Origin: JBKPFU01 sp046728975
GTDB taxonomy: Bacteria > Actinomycetota > Thermoleophilia > Gaiellales > Gaiellaceae
Length of the DNA stretch: 64,000 bases
Assembly: GCA_046728975.1 (NCBI GenBank)
Contig: JBKPFU010000073.1
Coordinates: 1-64,000 of the forward strand
Reading direction: 5' to 3'
The position numbers were made by a program, and so were the translations under genes. Below, piece after piece: positions 25,950-35,397 of the stretch. The notes beneath the pieces are model-generated. The model did no database searches. It was not told the origin of the DNA and was given only the letters and a program-made list of their open reading frames with translations. Position 1 is the stretch's first letter, and each line of letters starts with the position of its first letter.

Positions 25950-28900
25950 GTCTGAACCAGGTTCGCCAGAACGTCGCGCGCGCGAGCGGCCGAGACGACG
26001 TCGCCCTTCTGCTCGTAGAGCCCTATGGCGGCCTCCAGGACTGCCTTCGTGTCGTCTGTCCGGCCGACGAGGCGTAAGACCTCGGCCAGGTCGGCGAGGC
26101 CGTCCGCCCGCGTGTCAAGGGCGTCAGTCGGCTCGGCGAGCGCGACGGCCTCGCGGGCCAGCTCTTCGGCGTCCTCGACATGACCGCGCAGCGCGAGTGT
26201 CTTCGCACGCACCTGCCGCCAGAGCACCTGCGTCACGATGTCGTCGCTCGCGCCGGCTTGCTCGCTGACCTTCGTGTAGTGCTCGGCCTCCTCGTACCGC
26301 TGTTGGGCGTAGAGCGACTGCGCGAGCCGCGCCGCTTGGGTCGACAGCAGGCCTTTCTCGCCCATCTGTTCGAGCACCTCGTAGGCGGCGCGGATCTCCC
26401 GCTCGGCCGCGCCGGCGTTCCCAGCCAGCGTCTCGACGATCCAAGCGTGCTCGGCTCGCAGAACGAACGGGATTCCGCGCGCAAGGCCGAGATCCTCGGT
26501 CATCGCCCGGACGCGTCCGACGAGCTCGCGCGCCGCGTCGAAGTGGCCGAGCATCGCTTCGTGAACGGCAAGGGCGTCCATGAAGCCCATCTCGCCCCAA
26601 CGGGAGATGGACGTGTCGTCGAGAACTGCCTTGCATCGTCTGATCGCCTCTTCCGCCGGCGTCGGCCCGTAGATGAGATCGATGCCGATCTGGATCAGCG
26701 CCTCATTTGCCTGCCGCTCGTCACCCGCGCGCCGCGCGTGGGCGAACGCCCGTTCGCGGGCGTCGGTCGCGGCTTCGAAGCGCATTGCGATGTGATCGGT
26801 CCAGGCGATCGCCGTCCAGGCCCGCGCGAGGCCCTTGTCGTCACGCGCCTTCTCCAGCTCGGGCAACGCATCCTCAGCGACCTTTCGCAGGCGCTCGAGG
26901 CTGCCTTCCGGTTGGGTGAACGTGCGGTTCTGCGAGCGTATGAGCAAGGCGACGAGGCCGTGGCGCGAATCTCCTGCGGCTTCGATCGCCGCCGTCGCGA
27001 CCTGGTCTGCCCGTTCGAAGCTTCCCGCGAGGATGAGGGCGTCCGTCAGGTCGGGTGCAAGCTCGAGACCGGCTGGGTCAGTCGCCGGCACGAGAGCAAG
27101 GGCGCGCTCGAGCAGATTCGTCGCAGCGTGGGCGTCACCGCGGGCGAGCGCGCGTCGACCGGCCGCTGCGAGGCACTCCGCCGCATGCCGGCCGACGCCT
27201 TCGGTGTGCGCGTCGACCGGGCCGAGCTCGGCACGCGACCGGTGCGCTCGCTCGAGGTGGTAGCCGAGGATCTCCTCGTATTCGGGCGCGTGCTCGCGCA
27301 CGGCGCCGGTAAGCCAGTCCGCATACCGCTCGTGGAGCTCCGCGCGAACGTGCTTCGGAAGCGCCTCGTAAGCGGCGTCGCGCAGGAGGAGGTGCCGGAA
27401 ACCAAAAGCCTGTTGACCGGGAAGCTCGGTTCGCGCGGGGCGAATGAGTTCCTTCCGGAGGAGTGTCATCAGGTGCGCGTCCACGGCACGACGAAGGCGA
27501 TCAGGCGCAAGCTCGCTCACGGCGCCGACGTGAAAGACCTTCCCCTCGACGGCGGCCCGATCGATGATCGCCCGCTCGTCGCGTTCGAGGCGGTCGAGCC
27601 TCGCCGCGAGGAGCGCCTGAATCGTGGACGGCATCGAGATCTGGGCAAGGTCGGCCGTCGAGGACCACCGCCCGTTCTCCTGGCGGAGCAGCCCGTCGTC
27701 GATGAGCATCGACAGCATCTCCTCGACGAAGAGCGGATTGCCTTCGGCCGCCTCCTTGATCCGCGCGCGGGGCTCCGCGGCCAGGGACGCATGGCCGAGG
27801 AGGTTCTCGATGAGTCGGTCCGACTCGGCGTCGGCGAGCGGCTCGAGCAGGATGCTTGTCGCGTTGAGCTTGCCGCCACCCCAGTTGGAGCGGTGGTCGA
27901 GAAGCTCGGGCCGGGCGACGCAGACGAGGAGCATCGGAGCGTCGCGTGACCAGTCGGCGACGTGTTCCACAAGGTCGAGGAAGGTGGGTTCCGCCCAGTG
28001 CACGTCGTCGAAAACGACAACGAGCGGCTGCATCCAGGCGTGCCGCTCGAGCAGCTTCCGCACGGCCCAGAAGGTTTCTTCCCCGCTGCCGACGGCGTCG
28101 GCCAGGCCGATGGCGCCCGCCACTCGGTCTGCAATCACCTTTGCGTCGGGATCGTCTTCGACAAGCCGCTCGATGTCCCGAGCGGATTGCACGTCAACCA
28201 ACTGTCTAACAACCTCCGCGACCGGCCAGAAGGTGATTCCCTCGCCGTAAGCGAGGCAACGGCCGGAGACGATCGTCGCGCGGTCGGAGAGATTTGCCAC
28301 GACCTCGGCCACGAGACGCGATTTGCCGACTCCCGCCGCTCCGAGGAGCGTGAAGAGGTGGCACGACCGCTGCCGCACCGCGCGCTCGAAGGCGCGCTCG
28401 AGCAGGGCGCGCTCGTCCCCGCGGCCGATCATCGGGGCCTCCAACCGTCGGCGGTGCCCCGGAGCTCCTGAGATGATTTCGAGCACGCGGGCGGCGGGCA
28501 CGGGCTCTTGCTTGCCCTCGATCTCGAGCGCGGCGACCTCCTCTACACGAACGGCGTCCCGCACGAGCCGTTGCGTTTCCCTGCCGATCAGGATCTCGCC
28601 TGACTTCGCGGCCTGCTCGAGCCGCTTCGCGACGTTCACGGCGTCGCCGGTCACGAGCCGTTGACCGGCCGCGGGATCGCCCGCCACGACCTCGCCGGTG
28701 TTGGCACCGAGGCGGATCTCGATCTGGATTCCGAGCTCGCGCTCGAGCTCCCGGTTCAAGCGCTCCAGCTCCTCTCGCATCTCGACCATTGCCGCGACGG
28801 CACGAAGCGCATCGTCTTCGTGCACCGTCGGAATTCCGAACACGGCCATGATCGCGTCGCCAATGAACTTCTCCACGGTGCCGCCGTGGCGCTCGATCAC

Positions 28901-29122
28901 AGCGCTCATCTCGTCGAAGTAGCGCCCCATGCCGCGGCGAAGCGATTCGGGATCGAGGCGCTCGCCCAGCGCGGTCGACCTCGCAACGTCCGAGAAGACG
29001 ACCGTCACCATCTTTCGCATCTCGCGCGGCGCGGCTTCTGCCTCCGGTAGGCGGGTTCCGCAGGCCAGGCAGAACCGGGCGCCGGCAGGATTCTGCTGTC
29101 CACAGGTCGGGCAGATGGTCAC
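25946..29122 (-). CDS. Class III cyclase - AAA ATPase - TPR regulator (copy 2)
   Basis: The start is GTG at 29122 with GGGAG 7 bases upstream, immediately before the zinc ribbon TICPTCGQQNPAGARFCLAC. A longer frame to 29167 adds only a low-complexity extension. 1058 residues. The cyclase domain (about 35-215) has metal Asp in VVFSDVARST and FIGDAIMAVFG and the Asn/Arg pair in GDAVNVAKRLE, so it is probably active. ATPase Walker A is GAAGVGKS and Walker B VVVFDDVHWAEP. The rest (from about 640) is TPR-like helical repeat. It shares domain order with copies 1 and 3. It is followed by the small secreted protein with overlapping stop/start. Confidence 0.9.
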   Translation of the reverse strand: MTICPTCGQQNPAGARFCLACGTRLPEAEAAPREMRKMVTVVFSDVARSTALGERLDPESLRRGMGRYFDEMSAVIERHGGTVEKFIGDAIMAVFGIPTVHEDDALRAVAAMVEMREELERLNRELERELGIQIEIRLGANTGEVVAGDPAAGQRLVTGDAVNVAKRLEQAAKSGEILIGRETQRLVRDAVRVEEVAALEIEGKQEPVPAARVLEIISGAPGHRRRLEAPMIGRGDERALLERAFERAVRQRSCHLFTLLGAAGVGKSRLVAEVVANLSDRATIVSGRCLAYGEGITFWPVAEVVRQLVDVQSARDIERLVEDDPDAKVIADRVAGAIGLADAVGSGEETFWAVRKLLERHAWMQPLVVVFDDVHWAEPTFLDLVEHVADWSRDAPMLLVCVARPELLDHRSNWGGGKLNATSILLEPLADAESDRLIENLLGHASLAAEPRARIKEAAEGNPLFVEEMLSMLIDDGLLRQENGRWSSTADLAQISMPSTIQALLAARLDRLERDERAIIDRAAVEGKVFHVGAVSELAPDRLRRAVDAHLMTLLRKELIRPARTELPGQQAFGFRHLLLRDAAYEALPKHVRAELHERYADWLTGAVREHAPEYEEILGYHLERAHRSRAELGPVDAHTEGVGRHAAECLAAAGRRALARGDAHAATNLLERALALVPATDPAGLELAPDLTDALILAGSFERADQVATAAIEAAGDSRHGLVALLIRSQNRTFTQPEGSLERLRKVAEDALPELEKARDDKGLARAWTAIAWTDHIAMRFEAATDARERAFAHARRAGDERQANEALIQIGIDLIYGPTPAEEAIRRCKAVLDDTSISRWGEMGFMDALAVHEAMLGHFDAARELVGRVRAMTEDLGLARGIPFVLRAEHAWIVETLAGNAGAAEREIRAAYEVLEQMGEKGLLSTQAARLAQSLYAQQRYEEAEHYTKVSEQAGASDDIVTQVLWRQVRAKTLALRGHVEDAEELAREAVALAEPTDALDTRADGLADLAEVLRLVGRTDDTKAVLEAAIGLYEQKGDVVSAARARDVLANLVQT

Positions 29123-29231
29123 GTCTTGCTCCCTGGGCGACGGCGTTGTAGAAGGTATCTCTCTCACTGATCACGAGACGTGAGCAGGCCGGTTCGTCCT
29201 TCCAACCGGTTGTGAGCCTTGCGGGCCGGTG

Positions 29232-29615
29232 CTAGCCCGAGTTTGAGAGAGCAGTCCGCGGCCAGGGCGAATATCGGTCGGCCGCAGCCGAGAGCACGGC
29301 CGTCACGTCGTCTTGGGTGCGCGCCAGCGCGTCGTTCCATTCGACGAGCGAGTCGGTGTCGATGAGATCAGCGAGCGCGTAGAGCGCAGCGGCCAGGTCC
29401 TCGATGGGCATCTCGCCGCGGTGCTGCGCCTCCCACTCCAGTACCGCGACGATCGCGCCAAGGAGCGACCAGCTGACGGCGTCTGCGTCCCACGGATCGA
29501 CTTCGACACCCGCAGCGTTGCGAGCGTCGGCCCCGCGGCACCAACCGCGCGCGACCAATTCCCGCGCAGCGAGCAGTAGACGAAGGCCGTCGCCTTCCTC
29601 GCGCGCCTCGTTCAT
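29232..29615 (-). CDS. Conserved hypothetical protein (DUF6197-like)
   Basis: 127 residues. LRLLLAARELVARGWCRGAD and DAVSWSLLGAIVAVLEWEAQ resemble the small actinobacterial family in which a Cys-containing R-G-W-C motif precedes a D-A-x-x-W-x-L-x-G-A segment. The middle is helical and acidic. The function is unknown. AGGAG abuts the ATG at 29615 unusually closely, so the start is not certain. It stands alone, divergent from the next gene. Confidence 0.6.
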   Translation of the reverse strand: MNEAREEGDGLRLLLAARELVARGWCRGADARNAAGVEVDPWDADAVSWSLLGAIVAVLEWEAQHRGEMPIEDLAAALYALADLIDTDSLVEWNDALARTQDDVTAVLSAAADRYSPWPRTALSNSG

Positions 29616-29684
29616 CTCCTACGGCGCTTGCCCGGATCGGCCCGGAATAATCGCACTAGAATCGACGAGCCTAGGAGCGGGCGA

Positions 29685-30029
29685 GTGGGTATGGAAGAGC
29701 GGGAACGCCGGATCGGGCAAAACGAGGCCCTGTTCAGGGAGGTCAACGAACGCGTCGCGAGGCTGAGCGACTCGATGCAGGCGACGACGGAGCTGACCGC
29801 GTTTCTGTGCGAGTGCGGGAACGCATCCTGTCAGGAGCGGGTCGAGATGACGCTCGAGGAGTATGAGCGCGTGCGAGCCGAGTCCACGCGTTTTGCGATC
29901 GTCCCCGGTCACGAGATCCTGGATGTCGAGGCCGTAATCGCGAAGCACGACCGGTACTGGGTGATCGAGAAGCACAAGGGCGAGGCGGCCGATTTCGCCC
30001 AAGGGCTCGATCCACGCGCGCGCAAGTAA
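29685..30029 (+). CDS. Conserved small protein of unknown function
   Basis: 114 residues from GTG at 29685 (7 bases after AGGAG), or 112 from ATG at 29691. The N-terminal third is a charged helix (ERERRIGQNEALFREVNERV). The middle has LTAFLCECGNASCQERVEMT, with three closely spaced Cys that could bind metal or form a disulphide. The C-terminal part (FAIVPGHEILDVEAVIAKHD, RYWVIEKHKGEA) is well ordered. The architecture looks like a conserved actinobacterial family, but I cannot name its function. It precedes ku by about 50 bp on the same strand. Confidence 0.7.
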   Translation: MGMEERERRIGQNEALFREVNERVARLSDSMQATTELTAFLCECGNASCQERVEMTLEEYERVRAESTRFAIVPGHEILDVEAVIAKHDRYWVIEKHKGEAADFAQGLDPRARK

Positions 30030-30076
30030 CCAAGCCCCCACGTTTTCGAGCGCCTGATCCCGGAAAAAGCCGGTTC

Positions 30077-30991
30077 ATGCCCCGCGCTATGTGGTCCGGG
30101 TCGATCAGCTTCGGCCTCGTCAACATCCCCGTTCGCATGTACAGCGCGATCGAGGAGCACAAGCTCCACTTCCACTGGCTCCACCAGAAGGATGACAGCC
30201 CGATCGGCTACCAGAAGATCTGCAAGCGCGAGGAAAAGCCTGTCTCGGACGACGAGATCGTGAAGGCGTTCGAGTTCAAGAAGGGCGAGTTCGTCTACAT
30301 GGAGGACGAGGACTTCGAGGCGGCGAAGGTCGAGGGGTACAAGACGATCGACATCAGCGACTTCGTCCCGTACGCCGAGATCGACCCGATCTATTTTGCC
30401 CGCACGTACTACCTCGGGCCCCAGGACGGCGGCGAGAAGGTCTATTCGCTGTTCGTGCGGGCGATGGAGGATTCGGAGCTCGCGGCGATCGGCAAGTTCG
30501 TGATGCGTGACAAGCAGAACCTCGGCTGCCTGCGCGTGCGCGAGGGCGTGATCACGCTCGAGCAGCTCTACTTCGCCGACGAGATCCGGGCCTTGGACGA
30601 GATCAAGCCGAAGAAGCAGAGCGTCGCGAAGGCCGAGCTCGACATGGCCCTGCAGCTGATCAAGAACTTCTCGGGCGAGTTCAAGCCGGAGAAGTACAAG
30701 GACACGTACCGGGACGCGCTCATCGACATCATCCAAGCCAAACGGGCCGGCAAAGAGATTCACGCCGTTGCGGAGCCCGAGGAGGAACGGCCGCCCGACC
30801 TGCTCGAGGCGTTGCGGGCGAGCCTCGAGGCAGCGGGCGGCAGCGGTCGTTCACGCCGCCACCGCGATCGACAGCGGCTCGACGCCCTCTCCAAGGGCGA
30901 GCTCGAAGAACGTGCGCGGCGAGCTAACATCCCCGGTCGCTCGAAGATGTCGAAAGACGAGCTGATCGAGGCGCTGCGCGAGGCTGCCTGA
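30077..30991 (+). CDS. ku: Ku protein (non-homologous end joining)
   Basis: 304 residues. The N-terminus MPRAMWSGSISFGLVNIPVR and RTYYLGPQDGGEKVYSLFVR are highly typical of bacterial Ku, a homodimeric ring that binds double-strand DNA ends and recruits LigD. The C-terminal about 40 residues (QRLDALSKGELEERARRANI, SKMSKDELIEALREAA) form a SAP/Rho-N-like helical extension that may aid DNA binding. No ligD is in the window. The basic linker between is RSRRHRDRQR. Confidence 0.95.
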   Translation: MPRAMWSGSISFGLVNIPVRMYSAIEEHKLHFHWLHQKDDSPIGYQKICKREEKPVSDDEIVKAFEFKKGEFVYMEDEDFEAAKVEGYKTIDISDFVPYAEIDPIYFARTYYLGPQDGGEKVYSLFVRAMEDSELAAIGKFVMRDKQNLGCLRVREGVITLEQLYFADEIRALDEIKPKKQSVAKAELDMALQLIKNFSGEFKPEKYKDTYRDALIDIIQAKRAGKEIHAVAEPEEERPPDLLEALRASLEAAGGSGRSRRHRDRQRLDALSKGELEERARRANIPGRSKMSKDELIEALREAA

Positions 30992-31001
30992 CAAGAAACA
31001 C

Positions 31002-31715
31002 CTGGCTGTAGTCCCCGATCTCGAGCAGGAGCTAGACGGGCTGTACGGCCTACCGCTCGAGGAGTTCACGCGCGCGCGAAACGAGCTTTCCACGCGGCTG
31101 GCAAAAGCCGGTCAAACCGAGGCGGCCGCTCGCGTCAAGGGGCTCTCGAAGCCGAGCGTGCCGGTGTGGGCGGTCAACCAGGTCGCCCGGCGCAAGCCGA
31201 ACAAGGTCCAGAAGCTCCTCGAGCTCGGCGGTGCGCTGCGCAAGGCGCAGGCCGGAGGGCGCGGCGACGTCCGCGAGCTGAGCGAGACCGAGCGGGACGC
31301 GGTTCAGGAGCTCGTCGCCGACGCGCGCAGTGTCCTGGAGCAGGAGCAGCGCCCTGCGAGCGACGCGACGATGCAGCGCATCACCCAGACCCTCAGGGGC
31401 GCCGCCGCAGACGACGAGGTGGGCGCTCAGCTCGCACGCGGCGCACTGACCGAGGAGCTCGAGCCGACTGGGTTCGAGGTCTTTGCCGGAGTCGTGCCCG
31501 CGAGAAAGCAACCGAAGGCGCCACCGAAGCCCGACCCGAAGGTCGAGCTCCGGAAACGGCTGAGGGACGCGCGGGCCGAGGCACGCGATCGCGCACGAGC
31601 CGCATACCAGGCGGAGCGGGAGGCCGAGCGCTCACGGAGGGACGCCGAGCGGGCGCGAGCGGAGGCCGACGAGGCAGAGCAGGCCGTTCGGCAGCTCGAA
31701 GACGAGCTCGGTTAG
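31002..31715 (+). CDS. Ala/Arg/Glu-rich coiled-coil protein downstream of ku, start uncertain
   Basis: The frame opens after an in-frame stop at 30963. Convincing coding sequence begins by about 31011 (DLEQELDGLYGLPLEEFTRA, RNELSTRLAKAGQTEAAARV), yet no ATG, GTG or TTG occurs before the GTG triplets at 31164 and 31170. I placed the start at CTG 31002, the first plausible triplet after the ku stop. This gives about 237 residues. The C-terminal third is a highly charged coiled coil (ARDRARAAYQAEREAERSRR). The family, recurrent in this bacterial group, has no known function; position suggests a DNA-repair link. The stop overlaps that of the convergent TetR gene. Confidence 0.6.
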   Translation: MAVVPDLEQELDGLYGLPLEEFTRARNELSTRLAKAGQTEAAARVKGLSKPSVPVWAVNQVARRKPNKVQKLLELGGALRKAQAGGRGDVRELSETERDAVQELVADARSVLEQEQRPASDATMQRITQTLRGAAADDEVGAQLARGALTEELEPTGFEVFAGVVPARKQPKAPPKPDPKVELRKRLRDARAEARDRARAAYQAEREAERSRRDAERARAEADEAEQAVRQLEDELG

Positions 31716-32308
31716 ACCGCCAGGCCGTCGCAGATGGTGGCGAGCACCGTCTGCTCCGCGCGCGAGACATCGGCCTCCGCGTCGTTCAGGCGCCCCAGGG
31801 CCCAACCGGTGAGGATCTCCTCCATCGCCCCGTAGAGAATCCAGGCGGCGAGACGAGGGTCGACCTCGGAACGGAAGTCACCTTCGCGCTGCCCGCGCTC
31901 GACGATCCGCTCCAGCGCCTGAAAGGCTTGCTCGATTTCCTCGATCTGCTGCTGAAGCTCGCCGCTCCGCGTCACCTCGCGCACGAGCACGCGCACGAGA
32001 TCCGGGTCGCGCTTCCACGTGCGGAGGACGAGCTCGACCACCTTGCGCAGCTGCTCGCGTGCGGGGATGTCGAGCTGCTCGATCTCCTGGATCGTTCCGA
32101 GCATGTCCGTCCAGGTCTGATGGAAGATGCTGCGTAGAACCTCTTCCTTCGAGTCGAAGTAGTGGTACAGGAGCCCGTAGGCGACGCCTGCCTCCTCGGC
32201 GATGTCGCCGACGCGGCAGGCGTGATAGCCCTTCGCGGCGAAGGCACGGACGGCGGCCTCGAGGATCTGGCGGCGCTTCTCTTCCTGCGCCCTGGTGCGC
32301 GTGGCCAC
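31712..32308 (-). CDS. TetR-family transcriptional regulator
   Basis: 198 residues. The N-terminal helix-turn-helix is clear: ILEAAVRAFAAKGYHACRVG followed by DIAEEAGVAYGLLYHYFDSK, the canonical TetR recognition helix region. The remaining 140 residues form the ligand-binding/dimerisation domain (FHQTWTDMLGTIQEIEQL, AAWILYGAMEEILTGWAL), of the type common in fatty-acid-responsive TetRs (FadR/QacR-like). Its ligand is unknown. It begins 1 bp after the stop of a glycosyltransferase remnant. Confidence 0.9.
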   Translation of the reverse strand: MATRTRAQEEKRRQILEAAVRAFAAKGYHACRVGDIAEEAGVAYGLLYHYFDSKEEVLRSIFHQTWTDMLGTIQEIEQLDIPAREQLRKVVELVLRTWKRDPDLVRVLVREVTRSGELQQQIEEIEQAFQALERIVERGQREGDFRSEVDPRLAAWILYGAMEEILTGWALGRLNDAEADVSRAEQTVLATICDGLAV

Positions 32309-32309
32309 G

Positions 32310-32555
32310 CTAGGTCGCCCGCTGCGGAGCGGAGAGCGGGGCTGTGACAGCGCCGAACCCGCTTAGTTCCCGGTAGCACGATTCCAGCATGCGCACCGAA
32401 TCGTTCCACGTCGGAAGCGCCAAAGCGAACTTTCGAGCCCTCTGCTCGGGCCGCCGGCGCTCGTCGGGCCGGTCCAGGAGCCGGTTAACGGCGGCCCCGA
32501 AGGCCGCGGGGTCGCCGGCCACCCTCGCTGCGCCGTACGCTCGCGGGCCAAGCAT
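32310..32555 (-). pseudogene. C-terminal remnant of a GT4-type glycosyltransferase
   Basis: About 65 residues ([49 protein letters not shown]) match the end of GT-B glycosyltransferases, where G-D-P-x-x-h precedes the final helices. The nucleotide-sugar-binding E-x(7)-E part and everything before it is missing. Upstream is the pdxS gene in opposite orientation, so the 5' part was lost. An ATG with GGAGG at 32555 may still allow translation of 81 residues. Confidence 0.6.
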
Positions 32556-32621
32556 GGGGCCTCCTGCTGGGGAGTTAACCCCGCCAACGGCCGTAAATCC
32601 CCTCGGGCTAGACTTCAGCCG

Positions 32622-33506
32622 ATGCTCGAGCTCGGGACGATGAGGGTCAAGACCGGCCTCGCCGAGATGCTGAAAGGCGGGGTGATCATGGACGTCACGA
32701 CCGCCGAGCAGGCGACGATCGCCGAGGAGGCGGGCGCGGTCGCCGTGATGGCGCTCGAGCGTGTGCCTGCCGACATCCGTTCCGAGGGTGGCGTCGCCCG
32801 GATGGCCGACCCGGACAAGATCCGCGAGATCCAGGAGGCCGTGAGCATCCCCGTGATGGCGAAGGCGCGCATCGGCCACTTCGTCGAGGCGCAAATCCTC
32901 GAGGCGCTAGAGGTCGACTATGTCGACGAGAGCGAGGTGCTGACCCCCGCCGACGAGGAGAACCACATCGACAAGTGGCAGTTCACGATCCCGTTCGTGT
33001 GCGGCTGCCGCAACCTAGGCGAGGCACTCCGGCGGATCGCCGAGGGCGCCGCCATGATCCGCACCAAGGGGGAGGCAGGAACGGGCGACATCGTCAATGC
33101 GGTTCGCCACATGCGCGCCGTGTTCGGCGGTATCCGCCGCCTGCAGTCGCTCCGCGACGACGAGCTCTACGGAGAGGCGAAGGAGCTCCAGGCGCCCTAC
33201 GAGCTGGTCAAGTGGGTAGCCGAAAACGGCAGGCTGCCGGTCGTCACGTTCACCGCCGGCGGGATCGCGACGCCCGCCGACGCAGCGCTCTGCATGCAGC
33301 TCGGCGCGGACGGCGTCTTCGTCGGCTCCGGCATCTTCAAGTCGGGGGAGCCGGAGACGCGGGCGAAGGCGATCGTCGAGGCGACGACGCACTTCCGCGA
33401 TCCGGAGGTTCTCGCGCGCGTCTCGCAGGGGCTCGGCGATCCCATGAGCGGCCTCTCCGCCGCCGGCCTGGCGCCCGAGGAGCTCCTTGAGACTCGCGGC
33501 TGGTAG
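32622..33506 (+). CDS. pdxS: Pyridoxal 5'-phosphate synthase, PdxS subunit
   Basis: 294 residues. A TIM-barrel lyase of the DXP-independent vitamin B6 pathway, condensing ribose 5-phosphate, glyceraldehyde 3-phosphate and ammonia to PLP. The ammonia comes from PdxT. Recognisable are [20 protein letters not shown], the catalytic Lys in [23 protein letters not shown]-like [17 protein letters not shown] and the phosphate site [14 protein letters not shown]. The gene for PdxT is 3.5 kb further on and separate; in most genomes the two are adjacent. Ribosome binding site is weak, and ATG at 32622 fits the family N-terminus. Confidence 0.97.
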   Translation: MLELGTMRVKTGLAEMLKGGVIMDVTTAEQATIAEEAGAVAVMALERVPADIRSEGGVARMADPDKIREIQEAVSIPVMAKARIGHFVEAQILEALEVDYVDESEVLTPADEENHIDKWQFTIPFVCGCRNLGEALRRIAEGAAMIRTKGEAGTGDIVNAVRHMRAVFGGIRRLQSLRDDELYGEAKELQAPYELVKWVAENGRLPVVTFTAGGIATPADAALCMQLGADGVFVGSGIFKSGEPETRAKAIVEATTHFRDPEVLARVSQGLGDPMSGLSAAGLAPEELLETRGW

Positions 33507-33541
33507 GCGCCGACTCCAGGCGCGGCGCAGTCTTCGCCGGC

Positions 33542-33907
33542 GTGGCCGGAGGGATCGTCGGCGGCGTCCCGTCTATCGTTAGCGCCCTCGTCCGAGACGA
33601 CGATCCGCTCGAGCCTACGCTCGCGGTGGGGTCGATGCTGTTGCCCAACGAGGAGCGGCCGGCGCGTCCAGTCGCGGCCGCCGTCCCCGTGCATCTAGGC
33701 GTTTCGGTCTTCTGGGGCCTCGTGCTCGACCTCGTCCTTCCACGGCGCGGCGCGATTGCGTGGGGCGCGTCGGCCGGCCTTGCGATAGCTGCCCTCGACC
33801 TCGTCGTCGGCCGTCGGTTCGTGCGCATCAGGAAGCTTCCGTTCGCGCCGCAGCTCGCAGACCACGTCCTCTACGGCGCGACGGTCGGGTACGTGCTGTC
33901 GCGCTAG
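33542..33907 (+). CDS. Small membrane protein of unknown function
   Basis: 121 residues from GTG at 33542, 35 bp after pdxS. Three or four hydrophobic stretches: AGGIVGGVPSIVSALV, RPVAAAVPVHLGVSVFWGLV, AIAWGASAGLAIAALDLVV and HVLYGATVGYVLSR. Such small proteins with a glycine-rich first helix occur commonly beside actinobacterial metabolic genes. The family is not recognised. It converges with the FAD oxidoreductase with a four-base overlap at the stops. Confidence 0.6.
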   Translation: MAGGIVGGVPSIVSALVRDDDPLEPTLAVGSMLLPNEERPARPVAAAVPVHLGVSVFWGLVLDLVLPRRGAIAWGASAGLAIAALDLVVGRRFVRIRKLPFAPQLADHVLYGATVGYVLSR

Positions 33908-35397
33908 CCGAGGATCGGGTTGAGCAGCCTCTCGACCCCGGCTCGCTGCTCGGGACCGTCGAACGCGCGCAACGGGTGGGAGGGGAGCACGTGGTCCCGG
34001 ACGCGTCCGCCGCGGCGCACGTAGAGCGCTGGCACGATCGTGCCGTCGGCGTCGATCTCGACCGCGGCCGCGACCGCGTCGCCGCCGTCCGTGTCGACGA
34101 AGTGGGTCAGCGGGACGATGCCGCCGTCCCTGATGCCTCGATCACCGAGCTCGACGACTCGAGCCAGGTATCCCTTCTGGATCCAGAGCTCGGGCGCGCG
34201 CGCAAGCTCGGCGAGCAGGAACGGGACGACCTCGCCCCGCGCCAGCTCAGCTCGCCTGCGCTCGATCCCGAAGTGCTTCTCGGCGATGTGCTCGACGAGG
34301 ACGCGCGCGTTGTAGCGGAAGCCGTTCACCGAGCTCGAGCTGGCGGAGGCGCCGTGCTTCGTCATCCCGCGCGACCCCTGGGTGGCGTTGCCTGCGAAGT
34401 AAACGCCGGGTGCCGAGACGCTCTCCCAGAACGGCGTCAGCGCGGGAATCCGGCCATCTGAGACGGTCGTTACCCCAAGCTCCGCCAAGCCGTCCAGGGG
34501 CGTGCGGAAGCCCGTAGCGGCGATGACCTCGTCCGCCTCGAGCTCGAACCTCCCTTTCCAGGTCGTGCCGTCGGCGTGGACGCGGTAGGCGCCGTTCCGG
34601 CGCTCGACACGGTCGATCGCGGCGTCGAGGACGAACGTTCCCGAGCCGCCGCGCACGTACTCGTCGTAGGGGTGGAGGTAGCGCACACGAAGCGCCGACA
34701 GCGCGAGCACGGCCGTCTGCACCGGACGGGGCGATGCAAGCGTGATCTGCTTCGCCCACGGAAGCAGGCCGTGCGCGAGCTCGAATCCCGAGTTCCGCTT
34801 CCCGATGATCAGCACCCGTTTGCCTTCGTAGTCGGCGGGGACGCCGGTGTCGACGTAGTGCGTCGCGTGCTCGAGGCCGGGGATCGGAGGAATCCACGCT
34901 TTGGTGACGCCGAGCGCGAAGACGGCGGCACGGCAGCGGTACTCGCCGTCCGACGTGGAGAGCACGAGCCGGTCACCCTCCCGTCGCGCGCTTTCCCACT
35001 CACAGTCGTAACGGACTTGCACGTCGGCCCGGTCGACGAACTCGCGGAGCGCGGCCTCCATCTCGTCCCTCGCCGGCAGGTCGAAGGTTCGGTCCATGAA
35101 ATTCGGCACCAGAGCGCAGTGGTCGGGCTCGTCGCCGAGCAGGCTGTTGTGGTCGTACCACTCGTACTCGCGCGTGCCGCGCTCGAACGGCGCTTCGGGC
35201 TTCGTCCAGCTGATCAGGCGCTGGAAAACAGGGAAGCGCCTGAACATCCCGCCGGGCTCCTCGTCGCGCGAGAGGACGGCGAACCGCTCGATGCCCGAGC
35301 GCGCGAGGCAATACGCGGTCTGGATGCCGCCCGGGCCGCTGCCGACGACGACGACGTCGTAGTCGCCGGGCGGGAACGGGCGCTCTAGCGCTGCCAC
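33904..35397 (-). CDS. FAD-dependent pyridine-nucleotide oxidoreductase/monooxygenase-like protein
   Basis: 497 residues. The N-terminus has the FAD-binding G-x-G-x-x-G in VVVGSGPGGIQTAYCLARSG. A second nucleotide-binding site lies around VLIIGKRNSGFELAHGLLPW, with Lys-Arg-Asn in place of Gly-x-Gly. The A-T-G segment IAATGFRTPLDG is typical of flavoprotein monooxygenases and thioredoxin-reductase-like proteins. No CxxC disulphide is visible, so it is not a standard thioredoxin reductase. The C-terminal part carries an extra domain (LARVVELGDRGIRDGGIVPL). It overlaps by 13 bases with the CNB-domain gene upstream, making a tight pair. Confidence 0.8.
   Translation of the reverse strand: MAALERPFPPGDYDVVVVGSGPGGIQTAYCLARSGIERFAVLSRDEEPGGMFRRFPVFQRLISWTKPEAPFERGTREYEWYDHNSLLGDEPDHCALVPNFMDRTFDLPARDEMEAALREFVDRADVQVRYDCEWESARREGDRLVLSTSDGEYRCRAAVFALGVTKAWIPPIPGLEHATHYVDTGVPADYEGKRVLIIGKRNSGFELAHGLLPWAKQITLASPRPVQTAVLALSALRVRYLHPYDEYVRGGSGTFVLDAAIDRVERRNGAYRVHADGTTWKGRFELEADEVIAATGFRTPLDGLAELGVTTVSDGRIPALTPFWESVSAPGVYFAGNATQGSRGMTKHGASASSSSVNGFRYNARVLVEHIAEKHFGIERRRAELARGEVVPFLLAELARAPELWIQKGYLARVVELGDRGIRDGGIVPLTHFVDTDGGDAVAAAVEIDADGTIVPALYVRRGGRVRDHVLPSHPLRAFDGPEQRAGVERLLNPILG

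Noticed and set aside
26180..27949. 589-codon plus-strand frame inside the second cyclase gene
   Set aside because: Complement of the TPR and ATPase regions; no recognisable domain in this direction.
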